A stretch of 29,199 nt of DNA, taken from positions 1 through 29,199 of the forward strand of contig DATMEB010000004.1 of assembly GCA_035557095.1 (NCBI GenBank), written 5' to 3'. This DNA comes from JALZDI01 sp035557095. GTDB taxonomy: Bacteria; Actinomycetota; Actinomycetes; Propionibacteriales; Nocardioidaceae. Positions 7,929 to 15,306 of this stretch are shown here, one piece after another; position 1 is the stretch's first letter, and each line of letters starts with the position of its first letter. The notes under the pieces were generated by a model. That model was not told the DNA's origin and searched no databases. It saw nothing but the letters and a program-made list of their open reading frames with translations. The translations under genes and the position numbers were made by a program.

Positions 7929-8207
7929 GTGACCACCCACGGTGACGACTCCCACGACACCCACCACCTCGTGGAGTCTCTGCTCGACCGCCTCGACCCG
8001 GCCGAGGTTCCCGCGATCAACGCGCCCGAGCTCCGGCACATCGTCGAGCTCGTCGCCGACCGCGCCCGGCTCGACCACGACCTGCGCGACGCCGTTCGCG
8101 CGGCCCATGACAGCGGCACCTCTTGGGCGCAGATCGGGACAGCTCTCGGGGTGTCCCGCCGGGCGGCACGCCGGCTGTACGCCGAACCCGACCCCGAGGT
8201 CGGCTGA
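7929..8207 (+). CDS. Small putative DNA-binding protein (92 aa, C-terminal HTH)
   Basis: 92 residues from a GTG at 7929. A ribosome binding site at normal distance is missing. The AT-rich TATTTT at 7916-7921 lies about 8 bases upstream, so the transcript may be leaderless. The N-terminal half is acidic and helical (HHLVESLLDRLDPAEVPAIN). The C-terminal SWAQIGTALGVSRRAARRLY (65-84) looks like a helix-turn-helix of the kind seen in short sigma-4-like or Xre-like actinobacterial proteins. The target is unknown; the palindromic hairpin in its own upstream region is a candidate site. Coding bias supports it, but the exact family is not recognised. Confidence 0.7.
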   Translation: MTTHGDDSHDTHHLVESLLDRLDPAEVPAINAPELRHIVELVADRARLDHDLRDAVRAAHDSGTSWAQIGTALGVSRRAARRLYAEPDPEVG

Positions 8208-8213
8208 CACCCT

Positions 8214-8257
8214 CCTGCTCAGGCGCAGCCCTGCTCAGACGCCGCCCTGCTCAGACG
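8214..8257. repeat. Three 16-bp-spaced copies of CCTGCTCAGACG
   Basis: CCTGCTCAGGCG (8214-8225), CCTGCTCAGACG (8230-8241) and CCTGCTCAGACG (8246-8257) repeat with an exact 16-bp period between two convergent genes. The third copy contains the stop codon of tctA (8251-8253) and its last codons. Confidence 0.8.
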
Positions 8258-9879
8258 TCGATCTGTCGCTGCTCGCCCTTGCTCTGTCCTTCCGGCCCCT
8301 GGACGTCCCCGTCGCCACCGGCATCGCCGCTGCCGGCAGCTTCGGCCTCCCTCGCCTCGATGCGCGCCTGCAGCCGCCGACGGAACGCGCGGAGCACAAC
8401 CGGGGCGACGAACGCGAGGAGGAGCAGCAGCACGACGAAAGCCAGCAGGGCCAGCGACGCCCCGCGCTGGATGAAGATGTCGAAGCTGCCGCCGGAGATC
8501 AGCATGGTCTGGCGAAGGCTCTCCTCGGCCAGCGGGCCGAGCACCAGCGCGATGACCAGGGCCGCGGGCGAGAACCCGAACCGACGCATGAAGAAGCCGA
8601 GCACCCCGCAGGCCAGCATGATGCCGACCTCGAGGACGCTGCCGTTGACCGTGAACGCACCGACCACACAGAGCACGATCACGATGGGCCCGAGGATGCG
8701 GAACGGGACACGGGCGATGCTCGCGAACGCGGGGACGCAGAAGATGTTGAGCACGAGCAGCATCGCGTTGCCGAGGTACATGCTGCCGATCAGGCCCCAG
8801 GCGAAGTCGGGGTTCTGCTCCATCAGCAAGGGCCCGGGAGTCAGCCCCCAGATGAGGAACCCGCCGAGCAGTACCGCGGTGGCGCCCGACCCGGGGATCC
8901 CGAGGGTGAGGAGCGGCACCATCGAGCCCGCGCTCGCGGCGTTGTTCGCGGCCTCCGGCCCGACCAGTCCGGGTACGGCGCCGTGCCCGAACTTCTGCGG
9001 CTTCTTCGAGATGCCCTTCTCCACCGTGTACGACATCAGCGAGGCCACCGTCGCACCGGCACCGGGGATGGCCCCGACGAAGAACCCGAGCACCGAGCCA
9101 CGCGCCATGCTCCCCCGAGACTCCGACCAGTCGGTGCGCGTCGGCCAGAACCCGCGGCTGCGGTGGCTGATCGGGACGTAGCCGAGGTCTTCCTTGTGGG
9201 CGCCGTTGTACAGCGACCAGAGGATCTCCCCGACGCCGAACAGCCCGATCGCCACCGGCACGAAGTCGATGCCCTCGATGAGGTCGGGTGCTCCGAACGT
9301 GTAGCGCTGCGTTCCCGTGGTGATGTCGACGCCGACGGTCGCCAGGGCGAAGCCGGCGAGTGCGCTCACGGCACCGAGCAGCCGGTTCTGCCCGATGATG
9401 ACCACGAGCGTGAGCAGCCCGGCCATCACGACCAGGAACAGCTCGGGCGGCCCGAAGTTCGAGGCCACCGCGGAGACGGCGGGCGCCGACAGCGAGATGA
9501 GGATCGCACCGACGGTTCCGGCGACGAACGAGGCGACCGCGGCGAGTACGAGCGCCGGGCCCGCGCGGCCCTGCTGGGCCATGGGATAACCGTCGAACGT
9601 CGTGGCCACCGTCGCGGACTCGCCCGGTGTGTTGATCAGGACCGACGTGATGGTCCCGCCGTACATGGCGCCGTAGTAGACCGCGGCCAGCATCACGATC
9701 GCACCGGTGGGGTCGAGTCCGAACGTCAGCGGAAGCAGGATCGCCAGGCCTGCCGAGGGCCCGAGCCCGGGCATGACGCCGACGACCATGCCGAGCAGGA
9801 CGCCGGCCGCCAGCAGCAGCAGGTTGGCCGGTGTCAGCGTCTCGGCGATGCCGCCGAGCAGCTGGCCGAAGACGTCCAC
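8251..9879 (-). CDS. tctA: Tripartite tricarboxylate transporter, large membrane subunit TctA
   Basis: 542 residues with about 10-12 hydrophobic segments. TctA hallmarks are present: VVGVMPGLGPSAGLAILLPL near residue 33-52 and YGGTITSVLINTPGESATVA with DGYPMAQQGRAG near 73-107, plus the second-half repeat GAIPGAGATVASLMSYT and LGIPGSGATAVLLGG. TctA forms the main translocation path of the TctABC secondary transporter, which takes up carboxylates captured by a periplasmic-type binding protein. The C-terminal tail is long, charged and Gly-rich (after about 505) and probably cytoplasmic. The start is a GTG at 9879 with AAGGAG 10 bases upstream; 51 bases separate it from tctB. Last gene of the operon. 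Confidence 0.94.
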   Translation of the reverse strand: MDVFGQLLGGIAETLTPANLLLLAAGVLLGMVVGVMPGLGPSAGLAILLPLTFGLDPTGAIVMLAAVYYGAMYGGTITSVLINTPGESATVATTFDGYPMAQQGRAGPALVLAAVASFVAGTVGAILISLSAPAVSAVASNFGPPELFLVVMAGLLTLVVIIGQNRLLGAVSALAGFALATVGVDITTGTQRYTFGAPDLIEGIDFVPVAIGLFGVGEILWSLYNGAHKEDLGYVPISHRSRGFWPTRTDWSESRGSMARGSVLGFFVGAIPGAGATVASLMSYTVEKGISKKPQKFGHGAVPGLVGPEAANNAASAGSMVPLLTLGIPGSGATAVLLGGFLIWGLTPGPLLMEQNPDFAWGLIGSMYLGNAMLLVLNIFCVPAFASIARVPFRILGPIVIVLCVVGAFTVNGSVLEVGIMLACGVLGFFMRRFGFSPAALVIALVLGPLAEESLRQTMLISGGSFDIFIQRGASLALLAFVVLLLLLAFVAPVVLRAFRRRLQARIEAREAEAAGSGDAGGDGDVQGPEGQSKGEQRQIDV

Positions 9880-9930
9880 GGTGGCAGAGCTCCTTGGGTC
9901 GAGGGGTCGCTCAGAGGGGCCGGGCTGTGG

Positions 9931-10545
9931 TCACAACGGCAGCACCAGCCCCGGCGGCAGGCCGGCGCGGAGCAGCACCTCGAACAGCAGGTACAGCGCG
10001 ACGGGGACGGTCACGCTCACGATCGCGTTCTGCACATGGCGGCCGCGGTTGACCAGGCTGAGCATCAGCGCGAGGTACAGCACCGAGGACAGCAGCGCAC
10101 CGAGCGGGTCGAAGGTGAGGTAGAACAGCACCATCAGCCCGACCGCGATGGCGGTCGCCCACGCCTGCGTGCCGCCCGCTGCCTGCTCATCCGTCTCGGG
10201 TTCGCCGTCGGCGTCCACCGCCGGCCCGGGAACAGCGCCGAACGCCGTCCGAGCAATCGCGACCAGGCAGCCGGCCACGGTCGCCAGCCCCACCATTCGG
10301 GGGAAGAAGCCGGGGCCGATCTGGCCGGAGTCGTCACGCCACTCCATCCCGAACGCCATCACTGTGTAGGCGACGGCCAGCAGCAACAGCACCGCCAGGA
10401 ACGCCATGCGCGTGCTCAGCACGCCCTCGCGTCGTGGGCTGGTCGCCGCGCCGGCCGTGGCAGGGGGGCCCCCTGTATTAGGGGAACCAGCGTCCGGCGT
10501 ACCGCCGGCCGCCGCCTGCACAGTGTGGTGCTCGGGTGTGGTCAT
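9931..10545 (-). CDS. tctB: Tripartite tricarboxylate transporter, small membrane subunit TctB
   Basis: 204 residues. A polar Pro/Gly/Thr-rich N-terminus of about 45 residues precedes four hydrophobic helices (AFLAVLLLLAVAYTVMAFGM; MVGLATVAGCLVAIARTAFG; AWATAIAVGLMVLFYLTF; PVALYLLFEVLLRAGLPPGL). The GQIGPGFFPRMVG motif and the C-terminal LPPG are typical of TctB (DUF1468). It partners TctA in the membrane. The start codon follows the tctC stop codon directly (TAGATG), so translation is probably coupled. Acidic residues between helices 2 and 3 (DADGEPETDE) lengthen the loop relative to shorter relatives. Confidence 0.9.
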   Translation of the reverse strand: MTTPEHHTVQAAAGGTPDAGSPNTGGPPATAGAATSPRREGVLSTRMAFLAVLLLLAVAYTVMAFGMEWRDDSGQIGPGFFPRMVGLATVAGCLVAIARTAFGAVPGPAVDADGEPETDEQAAGGTQAWATAIAVGLMVLFYLTFDPLGALLSSVLYLALMLSLVNRGRHVQNAIVSVTVPVALYLLFEVLLRAGLPPGLVLPL

Positions 10546-11529
10546 CTAGAGCGCGCCCAGCCGCTTGAGCTGGTTCTCCAGCTGGGACTCCGTCTGGTCG
10601 ATGTACTGGGTGAACTCGTCACCCCAGCGCTCGTCGGGCGTGAGGTTGTTGTCCGCGAGGTACTTCTTCCAGGCGGGCGTCTGCACGACCTTCTTCATCG
10701 TGTCGATCCACCACTGCCGGGTCTCCTCCGGGACGTCGGGCGGCAGGATGAGCCCACGCGGAGTCGTCACCATGTCGGTGTAGCCCTTCGACTTCGCCGT
10801 CGGTACCTGCTCCATGCCCGGCATCGGCTCGTCGCCGGTGAACAGCAGGGGGAACATGTCACCCGACTCGACCTGACCGAGCACCTCGGCCGGGTTCGAC
10901 GTGATCGCGTCCAGCGAGCCGGACGACAGCGCGGTGATCAGCTGGCCCTCCTCGTTGAACGGCACATACTCGATCTCGTAGCCGGCCTGCTCGGCGAGCT
11001 CGGAGTGCAGGATCAGGTCGATGTTGACGACACCTATGCCACCGACGGCGACCTTCTGCTTCTCCTTGGCGTACTGGACCCACTTCTCCCAGGTGTCGAG
11101 TCCGCTCTCCTTGTGGGTGAGGAACAGCGACGCGTCGGTGGCCAGCAGCCCGATGTGGGTGAAGTCCTGGGGCGCCCAGCCGGTGTCGGACTCCAGCGGC
11201 GTGGTGAGGAACGAGCCGGAGGTCGACGAGATCGCGTACGGGTTGCCGGACTCGGCGAACACCCGGCCCCAGCCCACCGCGCCCGAGCCGCCGTCGACGT
11301 TCTCGACGGTGATGTCCTCGGCGTAGAGCTGCTCCTTCTCCAGGATGTCGACGATCTGGCGCGACATGATGTCGTTGCCGCCGCCGGGCCCGAAGGCGAC
11401 CGTCCACTCCAGCGGCTCCTCCGGGTAGTTCTCCGCGGATGCGCTCCCGGATCCTCCCGACCCTCCGCACGCGGCGAGTGCGAAGGCCGCTGCCACGCAC
11501 GCGCCGGCGGCTGCGAGCTTGGTACGCAT
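10546..11529 (-). CDS. tctC: Tripartite tricarboxylate transporter substrate-binding lipoprotein TctC
   Basis: 327 residues. The N-terminus MRTKLAAAGACVAAAFALAAC ends in a lipobox, with lipidated Cys21 expected. The binding-protein domain shows the TctC pattern: PLEWTVAFGPGGGNDIMSRQ near 40-59 (the loop that holds the substrate carboxylate), then VENVDGGSGAVGWGRVFAES and the second-lobe LSSGSLDAITSNPAEVLGQV. The ATG at 11529 has an ideal AGGAGG 5 bases upstream. A longer open frame to 12198 is only antisense overlap with the thioesterase gene. TctC proteins bind varied carboxylates, so the ligand cannot be named. It precedes tctB and tctA. Confidence 0.94.
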   Translation of the reverse strand: MRTKLAAAGACVAAAFALAACGGSGGSGSASAENYPEEPLEWTVAFGPGGGNDIMSRQIVDILEKEQLYAEDITVENVDGGSGAVGWGRVFAESGNPYAISSTSGSFLTTPLESDTGWAPQDFTHIGLLATDASLFLTHKESGLDTWEKWVQYAKEKQKVAVGGIGVVNIDLILHSELAEQAGYEIEYVPFNEEGQLITALSSGSLDAITSNPAEVLGQVESGDMFPLLFTGDEPMPGMEQVPTAKSKGYTDMVTTPRGLILPPDVPEETRQWWIDTMKKVVQTPAWKKYLADNNLTPDERWGDEFTQYIDQTESQLENQLKRLGAL

Positions 11530-11567
11530 GGTTACCTCCTTGCCCGGTGCTGGCCCGGGCTGTTCTG

Positions 11568-12065
11568 TCAGGTGTTGCCGGGTTCTGCGACTGTCTGTGG
11601 TGTCTGGCTCGGCGAATCCGTGTCGAGCCGGTGCCAGGATGCGGTGGCCGAGGCGCAGAGCCGTCCCTGCTCGTCGTACAGGTGCGACTCGAGGTGCACG
11701 ATGCGCCGGCCGGGTCGCAGCAGCCGGCCCTCGCAGCGGGACGGCCCGTTGACGGGACGGAAGAACCGCATCTGCATCTCGATCGTCACCGCGGTGGAGA
11801 GGTAGCGATGGCACAGATGGCCCATCGAGATGTCCATGACGGTGGCGATCACCCCGCCGTGCAGCGACCCCTGCGGGTTGCGCAGGAAGTCGGCGAACGG
11901 CAGCTCCACGCAGGTGCGCTGCTGTTCGTCGTCGTAGGTGACGGTGAGGTCGAGCAGGCGGGCCAGGAAGAACCGGCCGAAGACCGGCTCGCTGGTCGCG
12001 AGTGCGTCCTCGACGCGAGCGCGCACGACCTCGGGGTCGATGCCGTTCGTCGGCTCGCTGCCCAC
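11568..12065 (-). CDS. PaaI-type hotdog-fold acyl-CoA thioesterase
   Basis: 165 residues from the GTG at 12065, which has GAGGAG well placed upstream; an ATG at 12095 would add 10 residues but lacks a ribosome binding site. The hotdog signature is NPQGSLHGGVIATVMDISMG at about 63-82, with His69, Gly70 and Asp78 in the positions used by PaaI-like enzymes. Then come TVEIEMQMRFF-like strands (AVTIEMQMRFFRP). Such enzymes hydrolyse acyl- or aroyl-CoA and free CoA when intermediates accumulate. The gene lies between the crotonase (38 bases upstream) and tctC (38 bases downstream), and probably serves the same pathway. Confidence 0.87.
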   Translation of the reverse strand: MGSEPTNGIDPEVVRARVEDALATSEPVFGRFFLARLLDLTVTYDDEQQRTCVELPFADFLRNPQGSLHGGVIATVMDISMGHLCHRYLSTAVTIEMQMRFFRPVNGPSRCEGRLLRPGRRIVHLESHLYDEQGRLCASATASWHRLDTDSPSQTPQTVAEPGNT

Positions 12066-12103
12066 GGTCTCTCTCCTCGTCGAGGTCGGGTTCATGAGGT
12101 TCG

Positions 12104-12907
12104 TCAGGACCAGGTGAACTGCGGGCGCCGCTTCTCCAGGAAGGCGCGGACACCCTCGGCGTAGTCCTCGGTGTCGAACGAGGAGTTGCGCAGCTCACGG
12201 GTGGCGTCGTCGTCCGCGGCCTGCCCGGCCACGATCCGGCTCACGATCTGCTTGGTCGCGCGGACGCTGTACTGCGCGCGCGTGCACAGCAGCTCGGCGA
12301 ACTCGTAGGTCAGCTTCTCCAGGTCGTCGCCGGCCACGAGCTCGTCGGCGATCCCGATCTGGTAGGCCCGCTCGGCGTGCACGCGCTGCCCGGACATCAG
12401 CACCCACTTGGCCTGCGCCGGACCCACCAGGTCGACGAGGCGCTTGGTCGACTCGAGGCTATAGACCAGCCCGAGCTTGGCCGGGGTGATCGCGAAGCTC
12501 GACTCCTCATCGGCGAACCGCAGGTCGCAGGCCAGGGCGAGCCCGCATCCTCCGCCGATGCAATAGCCGTGCACCATCGCGATCGTCGGCTTGGACATCC
12601 CCTCCAGCGCCTGCTCGGCTGCGGCGACCCGCTCGTTGTACGCACGGGCGCTCTCGGCGTTGGCGCGCACCTGGCGGAACTCGCTGATGTCGGCGCCGGA
12701 GGCGAATGCCTTGCGACCGGCGCCGCGTACGACGAGGACCTTGACCGACGGGTCCTGGTCGATCTCGGCGAGCACACCGGGCAGTGCCTCGTACATAGCC
12801 AGGCAGATCGCGTTGTGGCTGTCCGGGCGGTTGAGCACCAGGGTCGCGATCGCGCCGTCGACGCCGGAGCGCTCGACGAGCAGGTCCTGTGAGGGTTCGG
12901 TGGCCAC
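12104..12907 (-). CDS. Crotonase-superfamily protein without the hydratase glutamates
   Basis: 267 residues from a GTG at 12907 with GGAGG 8 bases upstream. The crotonase fold is clear: HNAICLAMYEAL (31-42), the oxyanion-hole segment FASGADISEF (68-77), GYCIGGGCGLALACDLRFA (114-132) and the C-terminal AEGVRAFLEKRRPQF. In enoyl-CoA hydratase the two catalytic Glu lie in GGGCE and QPE; here they align with Gly122 and Pro142. The segment ITPAKLGLVYS instead resembles methylmalonyl-CoA decarboxylase (E. coli YgfG/ScpB, MTPVNLGVPYN), and Tyr149 aligns with its Tyr140. The decarboxylase His66 is not kept. A decarboxylase, isomerase or hydrolase is therefore likelier than a hydratase; this is inference. 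It lies 5 bases after the CoA-transferase gene. Confidence 0.88.
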   Translation of the reverse strand: MATEPSQDLLVERSGVDGAIATLVLNRPDSHNAICLAMYEALPGVLAEIDQDPSVKVLVVRGAGRKAFASGADISEFRQVRANAESARAYNERVAAAEQALEGMSKPTIAMVHGYCIGGGCGLALACDLRFADEESSFAITPAKLGLVYSLESTKRLVDLVGPAQAKWVLMSGQRVHAERAYQIGIADELVAGDDLEKLTYEFAELLCTRAQYSVRATKQIVSRIVAGQAADDDATRELRNSSFDTEDYAEGVRAFLEKRRPQFTWS

Positions 12908-12912
12908 TCGGT

Positions 12913-14133
12913 CTACCTCCGCTGCAGGTCGGGATGTTCGTCGTACACGACGCCGTCGTCGAAGAGTCGGGCGATCTCGTCGTCGCCGAGCCCGCGCTCG
13001 GCCAGCACCTCGGCGCTGTGCTGTCCCAGCCACGGCGCCGGGCCGCGGACCTCGTAGTCGAGCCCGCTGAACCTCGCGCCGGTGCCGACGGTGCGCATCG
13101 GGCCGATGATCGGGTGCTCGAGCTCGACGACCATGTCGCGGGCCTGCACGTGCGGGTCGGCGAGCGCCTCGTCGTAGGTGAGGACCGGTCCACCGGGCAC
13201 ACCGGCCTTGTCGCAGATCTCCACCCACTCGCTGGTGGTGCGCGTCTTGGTGATGAGCTCGATCTCCACCTCGAGCTCGTCGATGTGGTCCATCCGGTCG
13301 GTGAGGGTCTCGAACCGGGGGTCGGTGAGCCACTCGGGCCGCTCGACCACGTCCTGGGCGAACCGTCGCCAGAGGCGGTCGTTGTTCGCGCCCATGGTCA
13401 CGTAGCCGTCGGCCGTGCGGTAGGCCTGGTACGGCGTCGAGCGCCGGTGGCGCGTGCCGGCGGGGGCGGGCACCTCGCCGTTGCCGAAGTACGCCCCGGC
13501 CTCCCAGAGCGTCCAGGCCAGACCCGCGTCGACCAGCGAGACGTCGATGTACTGGCCCTCGCCCGTGCGCTGGCGCATCATCTGCGCGGCCATGATCGAG
13601 TAGATCGCGGTCGCACCCGCGGCGATGTCGTTGATCGCGATGCCGACCTTGGCGGGCTGGCCGTCCGGCTGCCCGGTCATGCGCATGAACCCGGTCACGC
13701 CCTGGGCCATGATGTCGAAGCCCGGCCGGTCGCGGTACGGACCGGTCTGTCCGAACCCGCTGATCGAGCAGTAGAGGATGTCCGACCGCACCTTGCGGCA
13801 GCCGTCGTAGTCGATGCCCAGCCGCCGGGCGACGCCGGGGCGGAAGTTCTCGATGACGAGGTCGGACTCGGCGGCCAGGCGCAGGAACAGGTCGCGACCC
13901 GTCGGGCTCTTGAGGTCGAGCGCGAGGCTGCGCTTGCTGCGGTTCGGCATGCCGAACGGGTAGCTCTCCGCGTTGACCTTGGGGCTCAGCCGACGCGAGT
14001 CGTCACCCTCGGGAAACCGCTCCACCTTGACGACGTCCGCGCCGAGCTCGGCGAGGACCATCGTGCAGTAGGGCCCGGAGAGGAATCGGGTGAGGTCGAG
14101 GACCCGGAAGCCGTTGAGGGGGAGCACCGCCAC
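12913..14133 (-). CDS. CaiB/BaiF family (class III) CoA-transferase
   Basis: 406 residues. Family signatures: LNGFRVLDLTRFLSGPYCTM (6-25), LGADVVKVE (30-38), NRSKRSLALDLKSPTGRDL (64-82), DLVIENFRPG (91-100) and SISGFGQTGPYRDRPGFD (123-140). The catalytic Asp that forms the mixed anhydride is Asp169 in VGIAINDIAAG. These enzymes move CoA between an acyl-CoA donor and a free acid, so this is the likely activation step for the acid imported by TctABC. The start is taken as GTG 14133, with only a weak GGGAAAG upstream; GTG 14127 is possible. First gene of the six-gene operon, divergent from the IclR gene. Confidence 0.93.
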   Translation of the reverse strand: MAVLPLNGFRVLDLTRFLSGPYCTMVLAELGADVVKVERFPEGDDSRRLSPKVNAESYPFGMPNRSKRSLALDLKSPTGRDLFLRLAAESDLVIENFRPGVARRLGIDYDGCRKVRSDILYCSISGFGQTGPYRDRPGFDIMAQGVTGFMRMTGQPDGQPAKVGIAINDIAAGATAIYSIMAAQMMRQRTGEGQYIDVSLVDAGLAWTLWEAGAYFGNGEVPAPAGTRHRRSTPYQAYRTADGYVTMGANNDRLWRRFAQDVVERPEWLTDPRFETLTDRMDHIDELEVEIELITKTRTTSEWVEICDKAGVPGGPVLTYDEALADPHVQARDMVVELEHPIIGPMRTVGTGARFSGLDYEVRGPAPWLGQHSAEVLAERGLGDDEIARLFDDGVVYDEHPDLQRR

Positions 14134-14141
14134 CGTCTGCT

Positions 14142-14177
14142 TTCCCGTATCGTGGTAGAACTTCGTGTATCGCGGAA
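14142..14177. promoter_or_regulatory. Two tandem operator-like sites between the CoA-transferase and IclR genes
   Basis: TTCCCGTATCGTGGTA (14142-14157) and TTCGTGTATCGCGGAA (14162-14177) agree at 12 of 16 positions and start exactly 20 bp apart, about two helical turns. The second has palindromic character (TTC-N4-AT-N4-GAA). They lie just upstream of the CoA-transferase start (14133) and about 85-120 bp upstream of the IclR start. IclR proteins usually bind as tetramers to two such sites, so these are the prime candidates for its binding. Confidence 0.6.
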
Positions 14178-14214
14178 AACTACGCGGGACATCCTCCGAG
14201 CGTCAAGGGTGCAG

Positions 14215-14244
14215 ATGGCAGTGGATGGCAGTGGATGGCAGGAG
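14215..14244 (+). repeat. 10-bp tandem repeat at the 5' end of the IclR gene
   Basis: ATGGCAGTGG occurs twice in tandem (14215-14224, 14225-14234), then ATGGCAGGAG (14235-14244). Each copy has an ATG, in successive frames. The third copy supplies GGAG upstream of the chosen IclR start at 14260. Confidence 0.7.
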
Positions 14245-14259
14245 ACAGGTGAGCCGGCC

Positions 14260-15171
14260 ATGAGTCGCCCCTCGGGCGACGGCACCCGACCGCCGGGGCC
14301 GAGCGGCGGCAGGAACGGCGGAGTGCAGTCGATCGACCGGGCGGCGGCGATCCTGCGCTGCCTGGCCGAACACCGTGCCGAGCTGACCCTGTCCGAGATC
14401 GCCCGTGCGACCGGGCTCACCACCAGCACCGTCCATCGTCTGCTCGCGGCCATGCAGCACAACCAGCTCGTGCGCCAGTCGCGCGACCGTCGCTACGCAC
14501 CGGGACCGCTGCTGGTCCAGCTCGCCCGCGGCGGCGGCAGCACGTCCCTGCGGGAGGCGGCGATGCCGGCGATGGTGTCGCTGCGCGACGAGGTCGAGGA
14601 GACGGTCGGCCTGCACAGTCTGCTGTCCGGCGCCGAGCGGGTCGTGGTGGACCAGGCCGAGAGCCACCACCCGCTGCGCCGCACGTACACCAAGCTGGGC
14701 ATGCCGATCCCGCTGCCGTACGGCGCACCCGGCAAGGTGCTCTGCGCGTGGCTTGCGCCGAGCCGCTGTGAGGCCATCCTCAGCCACGAGATCCAGCCGC
14801 TCACGCCCACGACGGTCACCGACCCCGGGGTGCTGCGCGGCGAGCTCGACGACGTGCGCCGTCGGGGCTACGCCGTGTCGTTCGCCGAGCGCACGCCCGG
14901 GATCCGCTCGGTCGCCGCGCCGCTGTTCGACCACGAGGGCGCGATCACCGGCTGCATGAGCGTGTCGGGCCCGGAGATGCGGATGCCGGACGAGCGACTG
15001 CACGTCCTCGGCTGGCACCTCCGAGCAGCGGCGTGGTCGGTGTCCGAGGTGCTCGGTGCGACCCGGGAGGTCGTCCGTGCCCGCAACGCCGCGATCGGTG
15101 TCGACGGCCAGACCGACCGGGCCTCCGAGCTGCCGTGGGCAGCCGGTGCGCCGAGCGACCGCGGACGCTAG
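14260..15171 (+). CDS. IclR-family transcriptional regulator
   Basis: 303 residues from the ATG at 14260, which has AGGTGAG six bases upstream; an in-frame ATG at 14215 would add 15 residues that include the 10-bp repeat. The winged helix-turn-helix is at about 42-65 (LTLSEIARATGLTTSTVHRL), preceded by GGVQSIDRAAAILRCLAEH. The C-terminal effector domain shows GLHSLLSGAERVVVDQAES, GAPGKVLCAWLAP, RRGYAVSFAERTPGIRSVAA and PLFDHEGAITGCMSVSGPE. IclR proteins bind small acids or aromatic ligands and control a neighbouring catabolic operon. Its divergent position and the tandem sites in the shared promoter strongly suggest control of the CoA-transferase/TctABC operon and of itself. Confidence 0.93.
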   Translation: MSRPSGDGTRPPGPSGGRNGGVQSIDRAAAILRCLAEHRAELTLSEIARATGLTTSTVHRLLAAMQHNQLVRQSRDRRYAPGPLLVQLARGGGSTSLREAAMPAMVSLRDEVEETVGLHSLLSGAERVVVDQAESHHPLRRTYTKLGMPIPLPYGAPGKVLCAWLAPSRCEAILSHEIQPLTPTTVTDPGVLRGELDDVRRRGYAVSFAERTPGIRSVAAPLFDHEGAITGCMSVSGPEMRMPDERLHVLGWHLRAAAWSVSEVLGATREVVRARNAAIGVDGQTDRASELPWAAGAPSDRGR

Positions 15172-15306
15172 GGCGGGACACGCCCTGGACCGTTACCCAG
15201 CGTGCCCGGGCCCTCGCGGCCAGTTGGGCGATTGTCCGGACAGGCCGTCCCCACGCTCCTAGCCTCGATTCTGGTGGGATGTTCGGTTTGTTCCTTGGGG
15301 GCCGTC

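Noticed and set aside
8214..8257. CRISPR-like short repeat array
   Set aside because: The 16-bp period leaves 4-base spacers and there are no cas genes; it is a simple tandem repeat.
7942..11805. A 1287-codon open frame on the plus strand
   Set aside because: It is antisense to tctA, tctB and tctC, has a His/Glu/Arg-rich composition typical of a GC-rich shadow frame, and matches no family.
12889..14259. Long N-terminal extension of the IclR frame
   Set aside because: The part before 14215 is antisense to the CoA-transferase and shows no domain; real IclR homology starts after 14260.
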